Shown here: one piece after another, positions 1-7,842 of the stretch | Position numbering within the stretch: the first letter of the stretch is position 1 | Layout: every line of letters begins with the position of its first letter | Assembly: GCA_017521285.1 (NCBI GenBank) | Contig: JAFXDG010000116.1 | Coordinates: forward strand, 1-64,000 | Length of the DNA stretch: 64,000 nucleotides | From: Bacteroidaceae bacterium | GTDB taxonomy: Bacteria; Bacteroidota; Bacteroidia; Bacteroidales; Bacteroidaceae | Direction: 5' to 3' | Made by a program: the position numbers and the translations under genes | The notes under the pieces: generated by a model | The model's input: the letters and a program-made list of their open reading frames with translations, nothing else | Told to the model about the DNA's origin: nothing | The model's database searches: none

Positions 1-46
1 CGCCGCTATTTCATCAGAGGGGAAAGGTTTGTAACGGGTGGTTTTA

Positions 47-60
47 TGCATATATATACA
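47..60. promoter_or_regulatory. ARG-box-like palindrome (left box, copy 1)
   Basis: TGCATATATATACA is a near-perfect 14-bp palindrome of the TGyATAwwwATrCA type. The second copy of the element has the matching box at 47291-47304. Assignment to ArgR is inference. Confidence 0.35.
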
Positions 61-229
61 ATGTACGAAGGCCAGAAAGCAGAAGACTGGAAGGGCGTGT
101 GCACACGTGCTGTTAACCGTGTGCACACGGTTGGCGGAGTTTCTTCAGACACTCCGCTATAGGTTATGCACACGCCCGACAGAGAGTGTGCACACGGACA
201 GAGGGGGATGTGCCTGCAAACGGATGAAA

Positions 230-264
230 TGTATAATTATACAATCCGACTGCATAAATATGCA
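230..264. promoter_or_regulatory. Paired ARG-box-like palindromes, 21 bp apart (copy 1)
   Basis: TGTATAATTATACA (230-243, a perfect palindrome) and TGCATAAATATGCA (251-264) are 21 bp apart centre to centre. Two palindromic boxes at this spacing is the known geometry of ArgR operators. The same pair at the same spacing occurs at 47473-47507 and a single matching box lies upstream of argR at 47810-47823. The binding protein is not proven. Confidence 0.45.
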
Positions 265-375
265 AAACTGACCGCACGAGAATTGCGTATATGGGCACGA
301 TTTTTCTTTCGGCCGAAAATACGCGAGAATTTCAGAAGACGGATAAATCGCTGAACACCAGTGAGTAGAAAAAAA

Positions 376-416
376 CCTCACCTCAGAGATGAACCAGCTT
401 TAGCTCTGAGGTGAGG
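376..416. repeat. 13-bp stem hairpin
   Basis: CCTCACCTCAGAG (376-388) and CTCTGAGGTGAGG (404-416) are exact reverse complements around a 15-nt loop. No run of T follows directly, so a simple terminator role is uncertain. The matching part of the second element copy (about 47625-47665) keeps only traces of it. Confidence 0.5.
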
Positions 417-528
417 TAAGGGAGAAGGTGATGTTTTTCGATTTCTTGACAAGGGAAATGCAAAATTCTTGACAGAAGAGGGCAAAGGTGGAATGAATAG
501 GGCAAAGTTCAAAATTCATGCTATTTTT

Positions 529-624
529 GTCATTCCGAGGACGATAGGACGAAGAATCTGTATACGTCAGCATTGTAGTGTCCTGCTTACGTTCACAGAT
601 TCTTCACTACGTTCAGAATGACAG
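529..624. repeat. Foldback repeat, family D copy 1
   Basis: The arms GTCATTCCGAGGAC and the block ending GTTCAGAATGACAG are imperfect inverted repeats, with AGAATCTG facing CAGATTCT inside. Related copies lie at 48472-48567 and 36759-36852. This is a common kind of Bacteroidales intergenic repeat; no coding content is seen. Confidence 0.7.
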
Positions 625-727
625 AGACAGCATAAGCCTTGAAACTTGAAACTTTGAACCTGAAACCAAAGGAGTTCAGAAGTTGGAGATAAAGAAAGTT
701 GAGCTTGCGAAACATAAACTGCCGACG

Positions 728-761
728 ATTGTCCACAATCAGAAAGTTTTCATTACCTTTG
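728..761 (+). promoter_or_regulatory. Putative promoter for the peptidase gene
   Basis: TACCTTTG at 754-761 fits the -7 consensus TAnnTTTG. A weak -33 (ATTG at 728-731) lies 22 bp upstream. The predicted start would leave a leader of about 25 nt before the ATG at 792. Confidence 0.45.
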
Positions 762-791
762 TGCCCAAAATTTAATTGATATCAATCTGTT

Positions 792-1376
792 ATGGAAAAG
801 TTTGATGAAACGAAGGGCCGCAAGGTAGCAATCAACATTGTGTCGGCCAATGTGTTTTCAATTGTGCTGCTGATTGTCAGTGGCGTGGTGTTCATTGTCC
901 CTTTCTACCTGATTTGGGGAGAAGCTGATTTGGGAAGCGGAAGAAGTGTGTTCGGGTTTACCGGTCTTTGGTTGCTTATCGCCTTTTTTGCCGGCATTGT
1001 GGTGCACGAGTTGTTGCACGGCATCACGTGGGCCTGTTACGCTAAGGGCGGATGGAAGAGCATCAGCTTTGGTGTGATGTGGAAATTGCTGACCCCCTAT
1101 TGCCATTGCAACGAGCCGATGAGTGTCAAAGCCTATCTGGCCGGAGCCCTGATGCCGTTGCTGGTGTTGGGCATTATCCCTGCCGTGGTTTCCCTGATGA
1201 TTGGTAGCACTGTTCTGTTGGGATGGGGCATCCTCTTCATAGCTGCTGCTTCGGGCGACATCTGGATGAGCTGGTTGCTGACCAAGGAAGACCCCGAAAG
1301 CACCATACTCGACCACCCGACCGAAGCGGGCTTCTATGTGTTTGACAAGGAAGCGGATGTGACGCCCAATGAATGA
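792..1376 (+). CDS. DUF3267-type membrane metallopeptidase-like protein
   Basis: A 194-residue integral membrane protein. It has hydrophobic segments at about residues 18-42 and 55-78, and two more between 110 and 165. The zinc-binding motif HELLH (residues 72-76) sits at the end of the second segment, as in membrane-embedded zinc peptidases, and this arrangement with the later DHP...AGF motif matches the DUF3267 'putative zincin peptidase' family. Substrate is unknown. The stop codon overlaps the next gene by 8 bp, so the two are probably co-transcribed from the promoter at 728-761. The start follows that promoter closely. The family call is fairly secure; peptidase activity is inferred from the motif only. 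Confidence 0.8.
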   Translation: MEKFDETKGRKVAINIVSANVFSIVLLIVSGVVFIVPFYLIWGEADLGSGRSVFGFTGLWLLIAFFAGIVVHELLHGITWACYAKGGWKSISFGVMWKLLTPYCHCNEPMSVKAYLAGALMPLLVLGIIPAVVSLMIGSTVLLGWGILFIAAASGDIWMSWLLTKEDPESTILDHPTEAGFYVFDKEADVTPNE

Positions 1377-2076
1377 TGCTATCCTCCACTCCCTCCGCCA
1401 GCACATTGATGCCGAGAAGGCCATCGTACTTCCCCGCTTCTTCAAGACGGGACGGGGGGAATATGGCGAAGGTGACAAGTTCCTGGGGATTACCGTGCCC
1501 CACATCCGCCTGGTGGCCAAGCAATACGGCCATGCACCGCTGGAGGTGGTGAACCGCCTGCTCGACAGCGAGTGGCACGAGTGCCGCATGTGTGCATTGC
1601 TGATGTTGGTAATGCAATACAAAAAGGCAACCGAAGAGGATAAGCAGGCCATCTTCGACCTCTACTTGAGCCGGACAGAGCGCATCAACAATTGGGACTT
1701 GGTGGACCTTTCTGCGCCCGGCATTGTGGGCGAACATCTCTATCCTTGCACTGACCGGAGCATCCTTTTTCGCTTGGCCGAAAGCCCCTTGCTATGGAAT
1801 CGGCGCATTGCCATGGTGAGTACGCTGACATTTATCCGCCGGGGAGACTTCAACGACACGTTTGCCTTGGCCGACAAACTGGTCACCTCCCGCCACGACT
1901 TGATGCAGAAGGCCGTCGGCTGGATGCTGCGCGAGATGTGCAAACGCGACATTGCCCTGCTACGCATCTTCCTGGACAAACATGCTGCCACCATGCCACG
2001 CACCATGTTGCGCTACGCCATTGAAAAGATGGACAGCGCCGAACGGCACGATTGGATGGGAAGAAGGGAGAAATGA
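1369..2076 (+). CDS. DNA alkylation repair (AlkD-like) protein
   Basis: A 235-residue protein of the DNA alkylation repair family, built of HEAT-like helical repeats. AlkD-type glycosylases remove cationic alkylated bases (3-methyladenine, 7-methylguanine) without base flipping. Visible family features are INNWDLVDLSAPGIVGEHL near residues 104-122, then RRIAMVSTLTFIRRG and LMQKAVGWMLREM. It starts inside the end of the upstream peptidase gene (8-bp overlap), which suggests translational coupling. A strong hairpin follows the stop. Enzyme activity of this particular homologue is not established. Confidence 0.85.
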   Translation: MNDAILHSLRQHIDAEKAIVLPRFFKTGRGEYGEGDKFLGITVPHIRLVAKQYGHAPLEVVNRLLDSEWHECRMCALLMLVMQYKKATEEDKQAIFDLYLSRTERINNWDLVDLSAPGIVGEHLYPCTDRSILFRLAESPLLWNRRIAMVSTLTFIRRGDFNDTFALADKLVTSRHDLMQKAVGWMLREMCKRDIALLRIFLDKHAATMPRTMLRYAIEKMDSAERHDWMGRREK

Positions 2077-2080
2077 CAGC

Positions 2081-2126
2081 ATAAGAAAGAGGGTGTGCCC
2101 AAAACTGGACACACCCTCTTTCTTAT
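2081..2126. terminator. Bidirectional terminator hairpin
   Basis: A 17-bp stem with a 12-nt loop (arms 2081-2097 and 2110-2126) lies between two convergent genes. The left arm is A-rich and the right arm T-rich, so it can terminate in both directions. Confidence 0.8.
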
Positions 2127-2144
2127 TAATTACTATATCAAATA

Positions 2145-4541
2145 TCACTTGATCAAACGGACATAGAAGACACCACCGGCCACTGTGCCCGGCTTGCTCT
2201 GGAAACGTACGTTGATGACTTGCTTGCCCTTCAACCACTCGGAAGGAATGGTGTATTCGGCATTTACAAACGCTTCGCGCTTCCACTTGCCTACAATGTT
2301 TTCGGTGGCCAACACCTGGTCGTCAATCATGATGTCGAACGAACGGTTGCCACTTTCATTACCCCAGTAGCGCACCATCAGCTTGAGGTTCTCTTCACCC
2401 TTGGTGTCCATGTTGTAAGAGAAGAATCCGCCATTGCTGGCATCGCGCCAACCTTCGCTTTGGAAATGGCCCTTTTGCGAACGTTCGGTCTTCATCTGAT
2501 GATCCACCTCAGGCTGTTGCTCGGCTGTGGCCACCGCATCCACGGTGCGTGCGTCAAGCTCCAGCTTCTGCTGTTCTGCCTCGCGCATACCCTGCTGGTA
2601 ATCGGCATATTCCTTCTTATTCATCGAAAGCCAGTACATCATATAACGGCTGTCGTGAATACCGCTGAACGGCTCCAGTTCGAGGTCTTTGAACTTGCCT
2701 TCAAACAATCCGGGCACGGTGAAATGCATAGGCTTGCCACTGACAGGCTGCATGTCCTGAAGCTTTGCCACAATCTCTTCGCGCTCGCCAATCAGGAACG
2801 GAGTGTCGAACAACGATACCAACGGACCATGAGCGATATGTGCCCAACGGCCATCATTGGCCACCAGGCCATCCAGACGATAGTTGCCCATGCGTGCACC
2901 CAACAGGATAGGACCGCGCATAATGGCAATGTAGTTGGGGAGGTTAGGCAATTCTTCAACGGTTATCGACATGGGCATGGTGACTTCAATGACATCGCCC
3001 TTCTTCCACTTGCGCTCAATCTCGATATAAGACGAGGGTTGTGCACCCACCGCATAGTCCTTGCCCTTGCAGATGACCTTCATCTCGCCGGGCTTCACCC
3101 ACCACGGGCAACGGATTTTGAGTTTCAGCTTCTGCGACTTGCCCGAGACGGTGAAACGCACTGTCTCTTCGTTGGGGAAATTGGTCTCTTGCTTCAGGCA
3201 GAACTTCTTCTCTTTCCAGTTGAGTTGGGAAGCGACAAACAGGTTTACATACAACTCATCTTCGTTGTGGGTGTAGATGAATTCACCGTATTTGCCATGG
3301 TTCTCCATGCCGGTACCCACGCAACACCACATACCGCTATTGGGAGCCGAATAGACACGATAGTGTGCAGGACGCGCCGGAGTGAAATATACGTATCCGC
3401 CATGCTCAGGGTGCTGGGTAGAGAGGATGTGGTTGAACATGGCACGCTCGTAGTAGTCGGCATAACGCACATCGCCCGTCATACGGAACAGGTTCTGAGT
3501 GAGTTTCATCATGTTATTGGTGTTACAAGACTCGGGACCTTCGCGATCGTCCACATAGCTCTTGCAATCGTCGGCCGATGCAAAGTGTTCGCGACGGCTG
3601 TTACCACCAAATGCCAATGAACGGGTGTTCACCACCGTCTCCCAGAAGAACTCTGAAGCCTTCTGATAGTAGGCGGCATCTGACTCCTGGCCGGCCAGCT
3701 GGTACATTTCGGCTGTGCGTGCATGACCCACCACCTTGGGAACTTGTGTATTCGCATGTTTATTGTCCAGATTGTCCACACCCTTGGCCATGCTGTCCAG
3801 CAACCAACGGTGAGCAAAACGTCGGGCCACGTTCAGATATTTCGCATCGCCGGTCATCTGATAGGCATCGGCATACACCTCGTTCATACCACCAAACTCC
3901 TGGCCACACATCCGTTCCATCTCATCATCGGTCAGAGAGCCGGTCACATCGCATCCCCAATCGCAAAGTTTCAAGAACATGTCCTTGGCCATTTCGCTGC
4001 CTGCATACATCCAGGCATCGCGTAATCCGGCAAATGTCTTGTGAATGTTATACCAAGGCACCCAATAACGGTTTACAAACCCGTAGTTGCCGCTTTTGAC
4101 CTCGCCCCAAAGACGCTCGCTATCGGGCACACCACCCACGTAGCCATTGCCATTCTTGTCCTGACAACGCTTGAGCTCGGCAAGCACATAATCCAACCTC
4201 TCCTTACAAGCCTGGTTTCCTGTGGCAGCATAGTGCATGGCCAAGGCAGAGATATAGTGTCCGCCCACATGGCCGTCCAATCCGGCCCAATTGGGGAAAT
4301 ATTCGGCCTTCTTGGGCAGTCCGGCTTCCTTCAGAAAAGGAGCCAGCAGACGGTCAGTATCGTACTGCAACAATACATCCACATTCAAATCCATGGCATG
4401 CTTGAAAGGACCCTCCAACAATTGCACTTCAGACAAAGCGAAGGTGTTCGGATAAAGCTTGTCTTGCGACACGGCTGTACCAGCAGATGCTGACAAAGCC
4501 ATTGCCAGCAAAAGAGTTCTAACTGATGTTGTTTTTTTCAT
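2145..4541 (-). CDS. GH127/GH146-family beta-L-arabinofuranosidase
   Basis: A 798-residue exported glycosidase with a signal peptide at residues 1-26. The catalytic (alpha/alpha)6 domain spans about 30-430. Family members use a zinc-bound cysteine nucleophile, and the ligand set is visible: Glu337 and Cys339 in PESCNTNN, and Cys406-Cys407 in WCCVGTGMENHGKYGEF. The C-terminal part is beta-sandwich-like (DUF4986-type). Known members release beta-L-arabinofuranose from plant glycans such as arabinan, hydroxyproline-linked arabinosides or rhamnogalacturonan II. No SusC/SusD pair or regulator is next to it, so it is an orphan rather than part of a visible polysaccharide utilisation locus. GH127 and GH146 cannot be separated here by eye. 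Confidence 0.85.
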   Translation of the reverse strand: MKKTTSVRTLLLAMALSASAGTAVSQDKLYPNTFALSEVQLLEGPFKHAMDLNVDVLLQYDTDRLLAPFLKEAGLPKKAEYFPNWAGLDGHVGGHYISALAMHYAATGNQACKERLDYVLAELKRCQDKNGNGYVGGVPDSERLWGEVKSGNYGFVNRYWVPWYNIHKTFAGLRDAWMYAGSEMAKDMFLKLCDWGCDVTGSLTDDEMERMCGQEFGGMNEVYADAYQMTGDAKYLNVARRFAHRWLLDSMAKGVDNLDNKHANTQVPKVVGHARTAEMYQLAGQESDAAYYQKASEFFWETVVNTRSLAFGGNSRREHFASADDCKSYVDDREGPESCNTNNMMKLTQNLFRMTGDVRYADYYERAMFNHILSTQHPEHGGYVYFTPARPAHYRVYSAPNSGMWCCVGTGMENHGKYGEFIYTHNEDELYVNLFVASQLNWKEKKFCLKQETNFPNEETVRFTVSGKSQKLKLKIRCPWWVKPGEMKVICKGKDYAVGAQPSSYIEIERKWKKGDVIEVTMPMSITVEELPNLPNYIAIMRGPILLGARMGNYRLDGLVANDGRWAHIAHGPLVSLFDTPFLIGEREEIVAKLQDMQPVSGKPMHFTVPGLFEGKFKDLELEPFSGIHDSRYMMYWLSMNKKEYADYQQGMREAEQQKLELDARTVDAVATAEQQPEVDHQMKTERSQKGHFQSEGWRDASNGGFFSYNMDTKGEENLKLMVRYWGNESGNRSFDIMIDDQVLATENIVGKWKREAFVNAEYTIPSEWLKGKQVINVRFQSKPGTVAGGVFYVRLIK

Positions 4542-4649
4542 TATGACTGATTTAAAAAATTATTTCCATTGGTATTCCAAGGTGTTTCCATTGTCAAGAA
4601 TGACAGGGTTTTCAGAACCGGCCTTACAATGAAAAGACTGTAACGGTTG

Positions 4650-4680
4650 CAAATATAGGTAAAAAAAACTGTAACACAAT
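4650..4680 (-). promoter_or_regulatory. Putative promoter for the GH127/146 gene
   Basis: Read on the minus strand, TATATTTG (4650-4657) matches the -7 element, with a weak -33 (TTG-type) within 4675-4680. The leader would be about 100 nt. Confidence 0.45.
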
Positions 4681-4750
4681 TGATTCTCACAAAAAGAATC
4701 CACAAAACACCAAATAGAAAAAGTTTAGACACGAAATAAAAAGAAAGAGG

Positions 4751-4955
4751 GGGAGATAAAAGGAGATAAAGGGAGATAGAGGCCAAATGTAATGCTACGA
4801 GTGGGCAGCCACGAACTACAGGGAGTCATGCCTGTCGGCAGGCAGCACTGAAACCTTGTCAACTCGTCAACTGGTTAACTTGTCAACTAAAAACAATTGG
4901 CCTTTATCTCCCTAAAGAGCGAAGCGATATCTTCTTTTATCTCCTTTTATCTCCT
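4751..4955. repeat. Foldback repeat, family F
   Basis: The left arm (4751-4785) is built of GGAGATAAA units ending in GAGGCCAA. The right arm (4897-4955) starts TTGGCCTTTATCTCC and continues as TTTATCTCC units. The centre holds TCAACT repeats near 4858-4887. It fills most of the 422-bp gap between the GH127/146 and DUF3108 genes; no gene is seen there. Confidence 0.7.
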
Positions 4956-4963
4956 AAATATCA

Positions 4964-5836
4964 TCATTTCTTCACAATCGATGTCAACGGGTGGCGATTA
5001 CCCTTGATTCCTTTGAGGAAGGCTTTGGCTGAACCGAAATTGAGGAACAGGTCGAGGCGGACAGGGAGGTGGTTCTTGTCATCGGTGATGTAGAAGGTGA
5101 TGACCTCCTCTTCGCGTCCTTTCTTGTCATATTCCACCAAAGAGAAGACGAGGCAACGGTAAGTGGTTTCCTTGTCATCCTCGGCTTCAAAATTCCTTTT
5201 TCCCCGGTAGATGAGCGTCTGCTTCTCTACACGTCGGCCGGTGGCCATTTGGAAATGAATTTTTTCTCCTACCTTATAGTTTTTCGGGTCAAACGAGCGG
5301 GCACGTTGCAGGATGCTGAGCATGTCGTAGATGCACTCGTTCATGGTGTTTTCTGCTGTCTTCACACTGCCGTCCTTGTGCAGGCGTCGTTGTTTGGCCT
5401 GGCTTTTTCCACCCGGATAGCTGAACCAGGCTTCATCGACGGTATATCGTTTTCCCTCTTCGGCACCTTTACGGAAGTAGAGAGGTTCCATTTGGGTAGT
5501 CATACGGCTGATGAGTGTGTCGCGCATCTTGAAGAAGTAGTCGGCTCGTCGGCTACTGGTGGCGATGAGGGAGGTCTCGTATCCGTCGGTACCGTCGGGC
5601 AGGGTGATGGCATCTGTCTTCAGTCGGGCAGTACCCGCCTTTACCCATACGAATTTCCAGTTGAAGTACATTTCGTAATCCAATCGTTCGCCACCCTGAA
5701 AGGCATTGTTCACGGCGGGGCATTGTGCGTAGGCACCCAAAGTGGTGAATAGCATCAGGAAAATCCATCCCCATCCCTTCCCGGTATGGAAGGGGGGAGA
5801 CAGTCTGTGTATTGTTTTACAAATCAGATTTTTCAT
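4964..5836 (-). CDS. DUF3108 domain-containing exported protein
   Basis: A 290-residue exported protein of the DUF3108 family, unknown function, with a hydrophobic signal segment at about residues 24-37 and the mature part starting near AQCPAV. It is the last gene of a three-gene minus-strand operon (32 bp after the Ig-like lipoprotein). Oddly, residues about 11-25 (SPPFHTGKGWGW region) are encoded by a C-rich inverted repeat at roughly 5766-5800 of the kind found elsewhere in intergenic gaps. The n-region of the signal peptide therefore seems to have been rewritten by a repeat insertion, or the true start is elsewhere. The start at 5836 is the best ATG but is not certain. Confidence 0.75.
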   Translation of the reverse strand: MKNLICKTIHRLSPPFHTGKGWGWIFLMLFTTLGAYAQCPAVNNAFQGGERLDYEMYFNWKFVWVKAGTARLKTDAITLPDGTDGYETSLIATSSRRADYFFKMRDTLISRMTTQMEPLYFRKGAEEGKRYTVDEAWFSYPGGKSQAKQRRLHKDGSVKTAENTMNECIYDMLSILQRARSFDPKNYKVGEKIHFQMATGRRVEKQTLIYRGKRNFEAEDDKETTYRCLVFSLVEYDKKGREEEVITFYITDDKNHLPVRLDLFLNFGSAKAFLKGIKGNRHPLTSIVKK

Positions 5837-5868
5837 AAACTGTTATAATCTTAGGGGATAGGGGACTG

Positions 5869-7824
5869 TTATTTATTCTTTCTCTTGCGCTCTTCACGCT
5901 CGGCATTCTTGCTACGCTTTTCCTTCTTTTCCTCTGGCTTTTGTTTGGTGATTTCCAAAGGTTTCTGTTTCTCTATGGGCAGGGCGGACAGATTCCAATC
6001 CTGACGCATGTCCCACAGGGCGCGTACCTCCAGCATCTGGGGATAGTAATAGACTGCTTCCGGCTGATGGTGGTCAGCATAGAGGCCGGTGTCCCATTGT
6101 TGGTTAGCGTTGGTGTCGTCTATGATGCGGGCGTAATATTTACCGGGATTGAGGAAGAAGAATTCAGCGTGCCCCTTCTCCAACGGTTCTCTACGCACGG
6201 GCTTGTCGTCTGCATTGAGCAGTTCTATATAGGCATGGGGCGAGAGGTTTCCACCCGTCACGTCGAAGGCCAGTGTGCCGTATTCGTCGAGCGAACGCAT
6301 CTTCATGGTCTGTTTCATCTTGTCGGTATGCAGGCCATAGATGCCGGTGAAGGCGGTGGAATCAATGGTGAGTTCATACTCCTGTTCGGGTCTCCACTCG
6401 GCGCGTATGCGGTATTTGCGTGTCTGTCCGTCCATCAGTTCGAACCGGTAGGGGATATCCTTCCACAGGGTATCGACTTTCTGTTTCAAGTGTATGGCTC
6501 CCGTGTCAATACGTGCCACTGGTTCATCGAATTCGAGTGTGAGGTTTGCGTAAACATCCTTGATATTGTTCACCTTAGGTTTCAAGAACTTGATGGGCGG
6601 TAATGTATCGGTCAACACTTCGCCCTCCTTCAACCGGCGACGTTTCTTTTTCAATTCTTTCTGAAACTCCTCCATCTCTTTGTCTTTCTCTTTCTGTATG
6701 GCAGCCAAGGTCTTTTTAGAGGCCATATAGAGGGTGTCGGTACGAGGTACGAGTTGTCCCAGTGTGTCGGTATAGAGGTAGTCGATGGCCATTTCCAGTG
6801 TGTCCAAGCGGATGAGAGCCGAGTCTTTCAACCAATAGTGGATGGTGTCGTTGTGCTGACTTTTTTCTACAATGAAGGCATCGGCAGCATCGAAGTTTAA
6901 CCCTTTGATGACAGGCAATGTATCGGCTTTGGCAGCAAAATAGATAGAAAACTTGTTAGGTGTCAACCGCTCATTCTTCAACAGGTACTGGGTCGTCATC
7001 TCTTCTTTGAAAGCCCTGAGTACCAAATTGTCGGGCAGATAGTGGGTGTAGGGTACATCGACGATGGTGTCAATGGTGAGTGAGTCTATCCAGAAGGTAT
7101 CTTGTCGTACGGCCGGTTCGCTATAGGGTACGACGAGTGAATCCAGAAAAGCAACCATTTCGCTCTTCTGGCTGAACCGGTAGTCCTGGTCGCTATCCAT
7201 CAGTCCGTAGATGCGGTATGTGCCCGGTGCCACACCTTTGATAGAGAATCGTCCGCTGGCGTCTGTCCGCGCAATGCGTTCGAGTGGTTTGGTTGTGAAA
7301 GCTGTGTCCGATGTGTCGGCATACAGTCCCACCAACATACCCTTTACAGGTTCCAGATTGGAGGCATCCAATGCGGTACCACCCACTTCCATCGAGTCGA
7401 TGACACTGCCGGTAGAGAATGTGAAAGCAAATTGCCCCATGGGGTTGCCTTCGTTGTTGTCGGTGATGGCATCACCGAAATCAATCGAATAGGTGGTATT
7501 CTGCTTCATGGTATCCTGCAACTCCACAATGACGCGCTTGCCACTGGCCTTAATCTCGGGTACATCGATTTGTGGAGGCGAGATGACCACTTTCTCCGAG
7601 GCATTTTGCAATTTGATGAATTCATCAAACTCCAGCACGATTCTTTTATCGGTGCTGTTGACGGCACCTATGGCCGGATGGCTGTTCACCATCACGGGGG
7701 GTGTTTCGTCGTACATGCCACCGTCGGGTGAACCCATGCGGGCACAGGAAGCCACTATCATAGCCATAGTCATCGCTATTGCTATCGCCAACAGGCTTTT
7801 ATCAGTAGTAGGTTGATTGGCCAT
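5869..7824 (-). CDS. Ig-like domain (Big_5) lipoprotein
   Basis: A 651-residue lipoprotein. The signal peptide ends in a lipobox with Cys27 (IVASC). An N-terminal Ig-like domain follows, with the DETPPVMVNSHP opening and KRIVLEFDEFIKL typical of the SbsA/Big_5 type, then carboxypeptidase-regulatory-like and further beta-rich regions. A charged Lys/Glu segment occurs near residues 375-405 and the C-terminal tail is very basic (KKEKRSKNAEREERKRKNK). It lies between the GH3-type gene (18 bp upstream) and DUF3108. Homologues in Bacteroidales are annotated only by the domain; the role is unknown, perhaps envelope structure. Confidence 0.75.
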   Translation of the reverse strand: MANQPTTDKSLLAIAIAMTMAMIVASCARMGSPDGGMYDETPPVMVNSHPAIGAVNSTDKRIVLEFDEFIKLQNASEKVVISPPQIDVPEIKASGKRVIVELQDTMKQNTTYSIDFGDAITDNNEGNPMGQFAFTFSTGSVIDSMEVGGTALDASNLEPVKGMLVGLYADTSDTAFTTKPLERIARTDASGRFSIKGVAPGTYRIYGLMDSDQDYRFSQKSEMVAFLDSLVVPYSEPAVRQDTFWIDSLTIDTIVDVPYTHYLPDNLVLRAFKEEMTTQYLLKNERLTPNKFSIYFAAKADTLPVIKGLNFDAADAFIVEKSQHNDTIHYWLKDSALIRLDTLEMAIDYLYTDTLGQLVPRTDTLYMASKKTLAAIQKEKDKEMEEFQKELKKKRRRLKEGEVLTDTLPPIKFLKPKVNNIKDVYANLTLEFDEPVARIDTGAIHLKQKVDTLWKDIPYRFELMDGQTRKYRIRAEWRPEQEYELTIDSTAFTGIYGLHTDKMKQTMKMRSLDEYGTLAFDVTGGNLSPHAYIELLNADDKPVRREPLEKGHAEFFFLNPGKYYARIIDDTNANQQWDTGLYADHHQPEAVYYYPQMLEVRALWDMRQDWNLSALPIEKQKPLEITKQKPEEKKEKRSKNAEREERKRKNK

Positions 7825-7842
7825 ATTTTTTTAATTCATGAT

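Larger units (their letters stand above)
41..480. repeat. Long dispersed intergenic element, copy 1
   Basis: This non-coding stretch is clearly homologous by eye to 47285-47740, in the same orientation. Shared blocks include three TGyATAwwwATrCA palindromes, three GTGTGCACAC palindromes (97-106, 119-128, 186-195), the block TTTCTTCAGACACTCC at about 140-155, GCAAAACTGACCGC at 262-275, TTTCTTTCGG near 303-312, and TTCTTGACAGAAGAGGG near its right end. The short reading frames across it are not conserved between the copies, so I do not call a gene. It lies about 310 bp upstream of the peptidase gene. Its other copy lies upstream of argR. Function is unknown; the palindromes suggest protein binding. 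Confidence 0.75.

Noticed and set aside
38..381. Short overlapping reading frames on both strands in the left-hand element
   Set aside because: Frames are not kept in the second copy of the element at 47285-47740, and the proteins look like shadows of palindromic non-coding DNA.
2220..3620. 466-codon plus-strand frame opposite the GH127/146 gene
   Set aside because: It is antisense to a gene with clear catalytic motifs and its translation has no recognisable domain.
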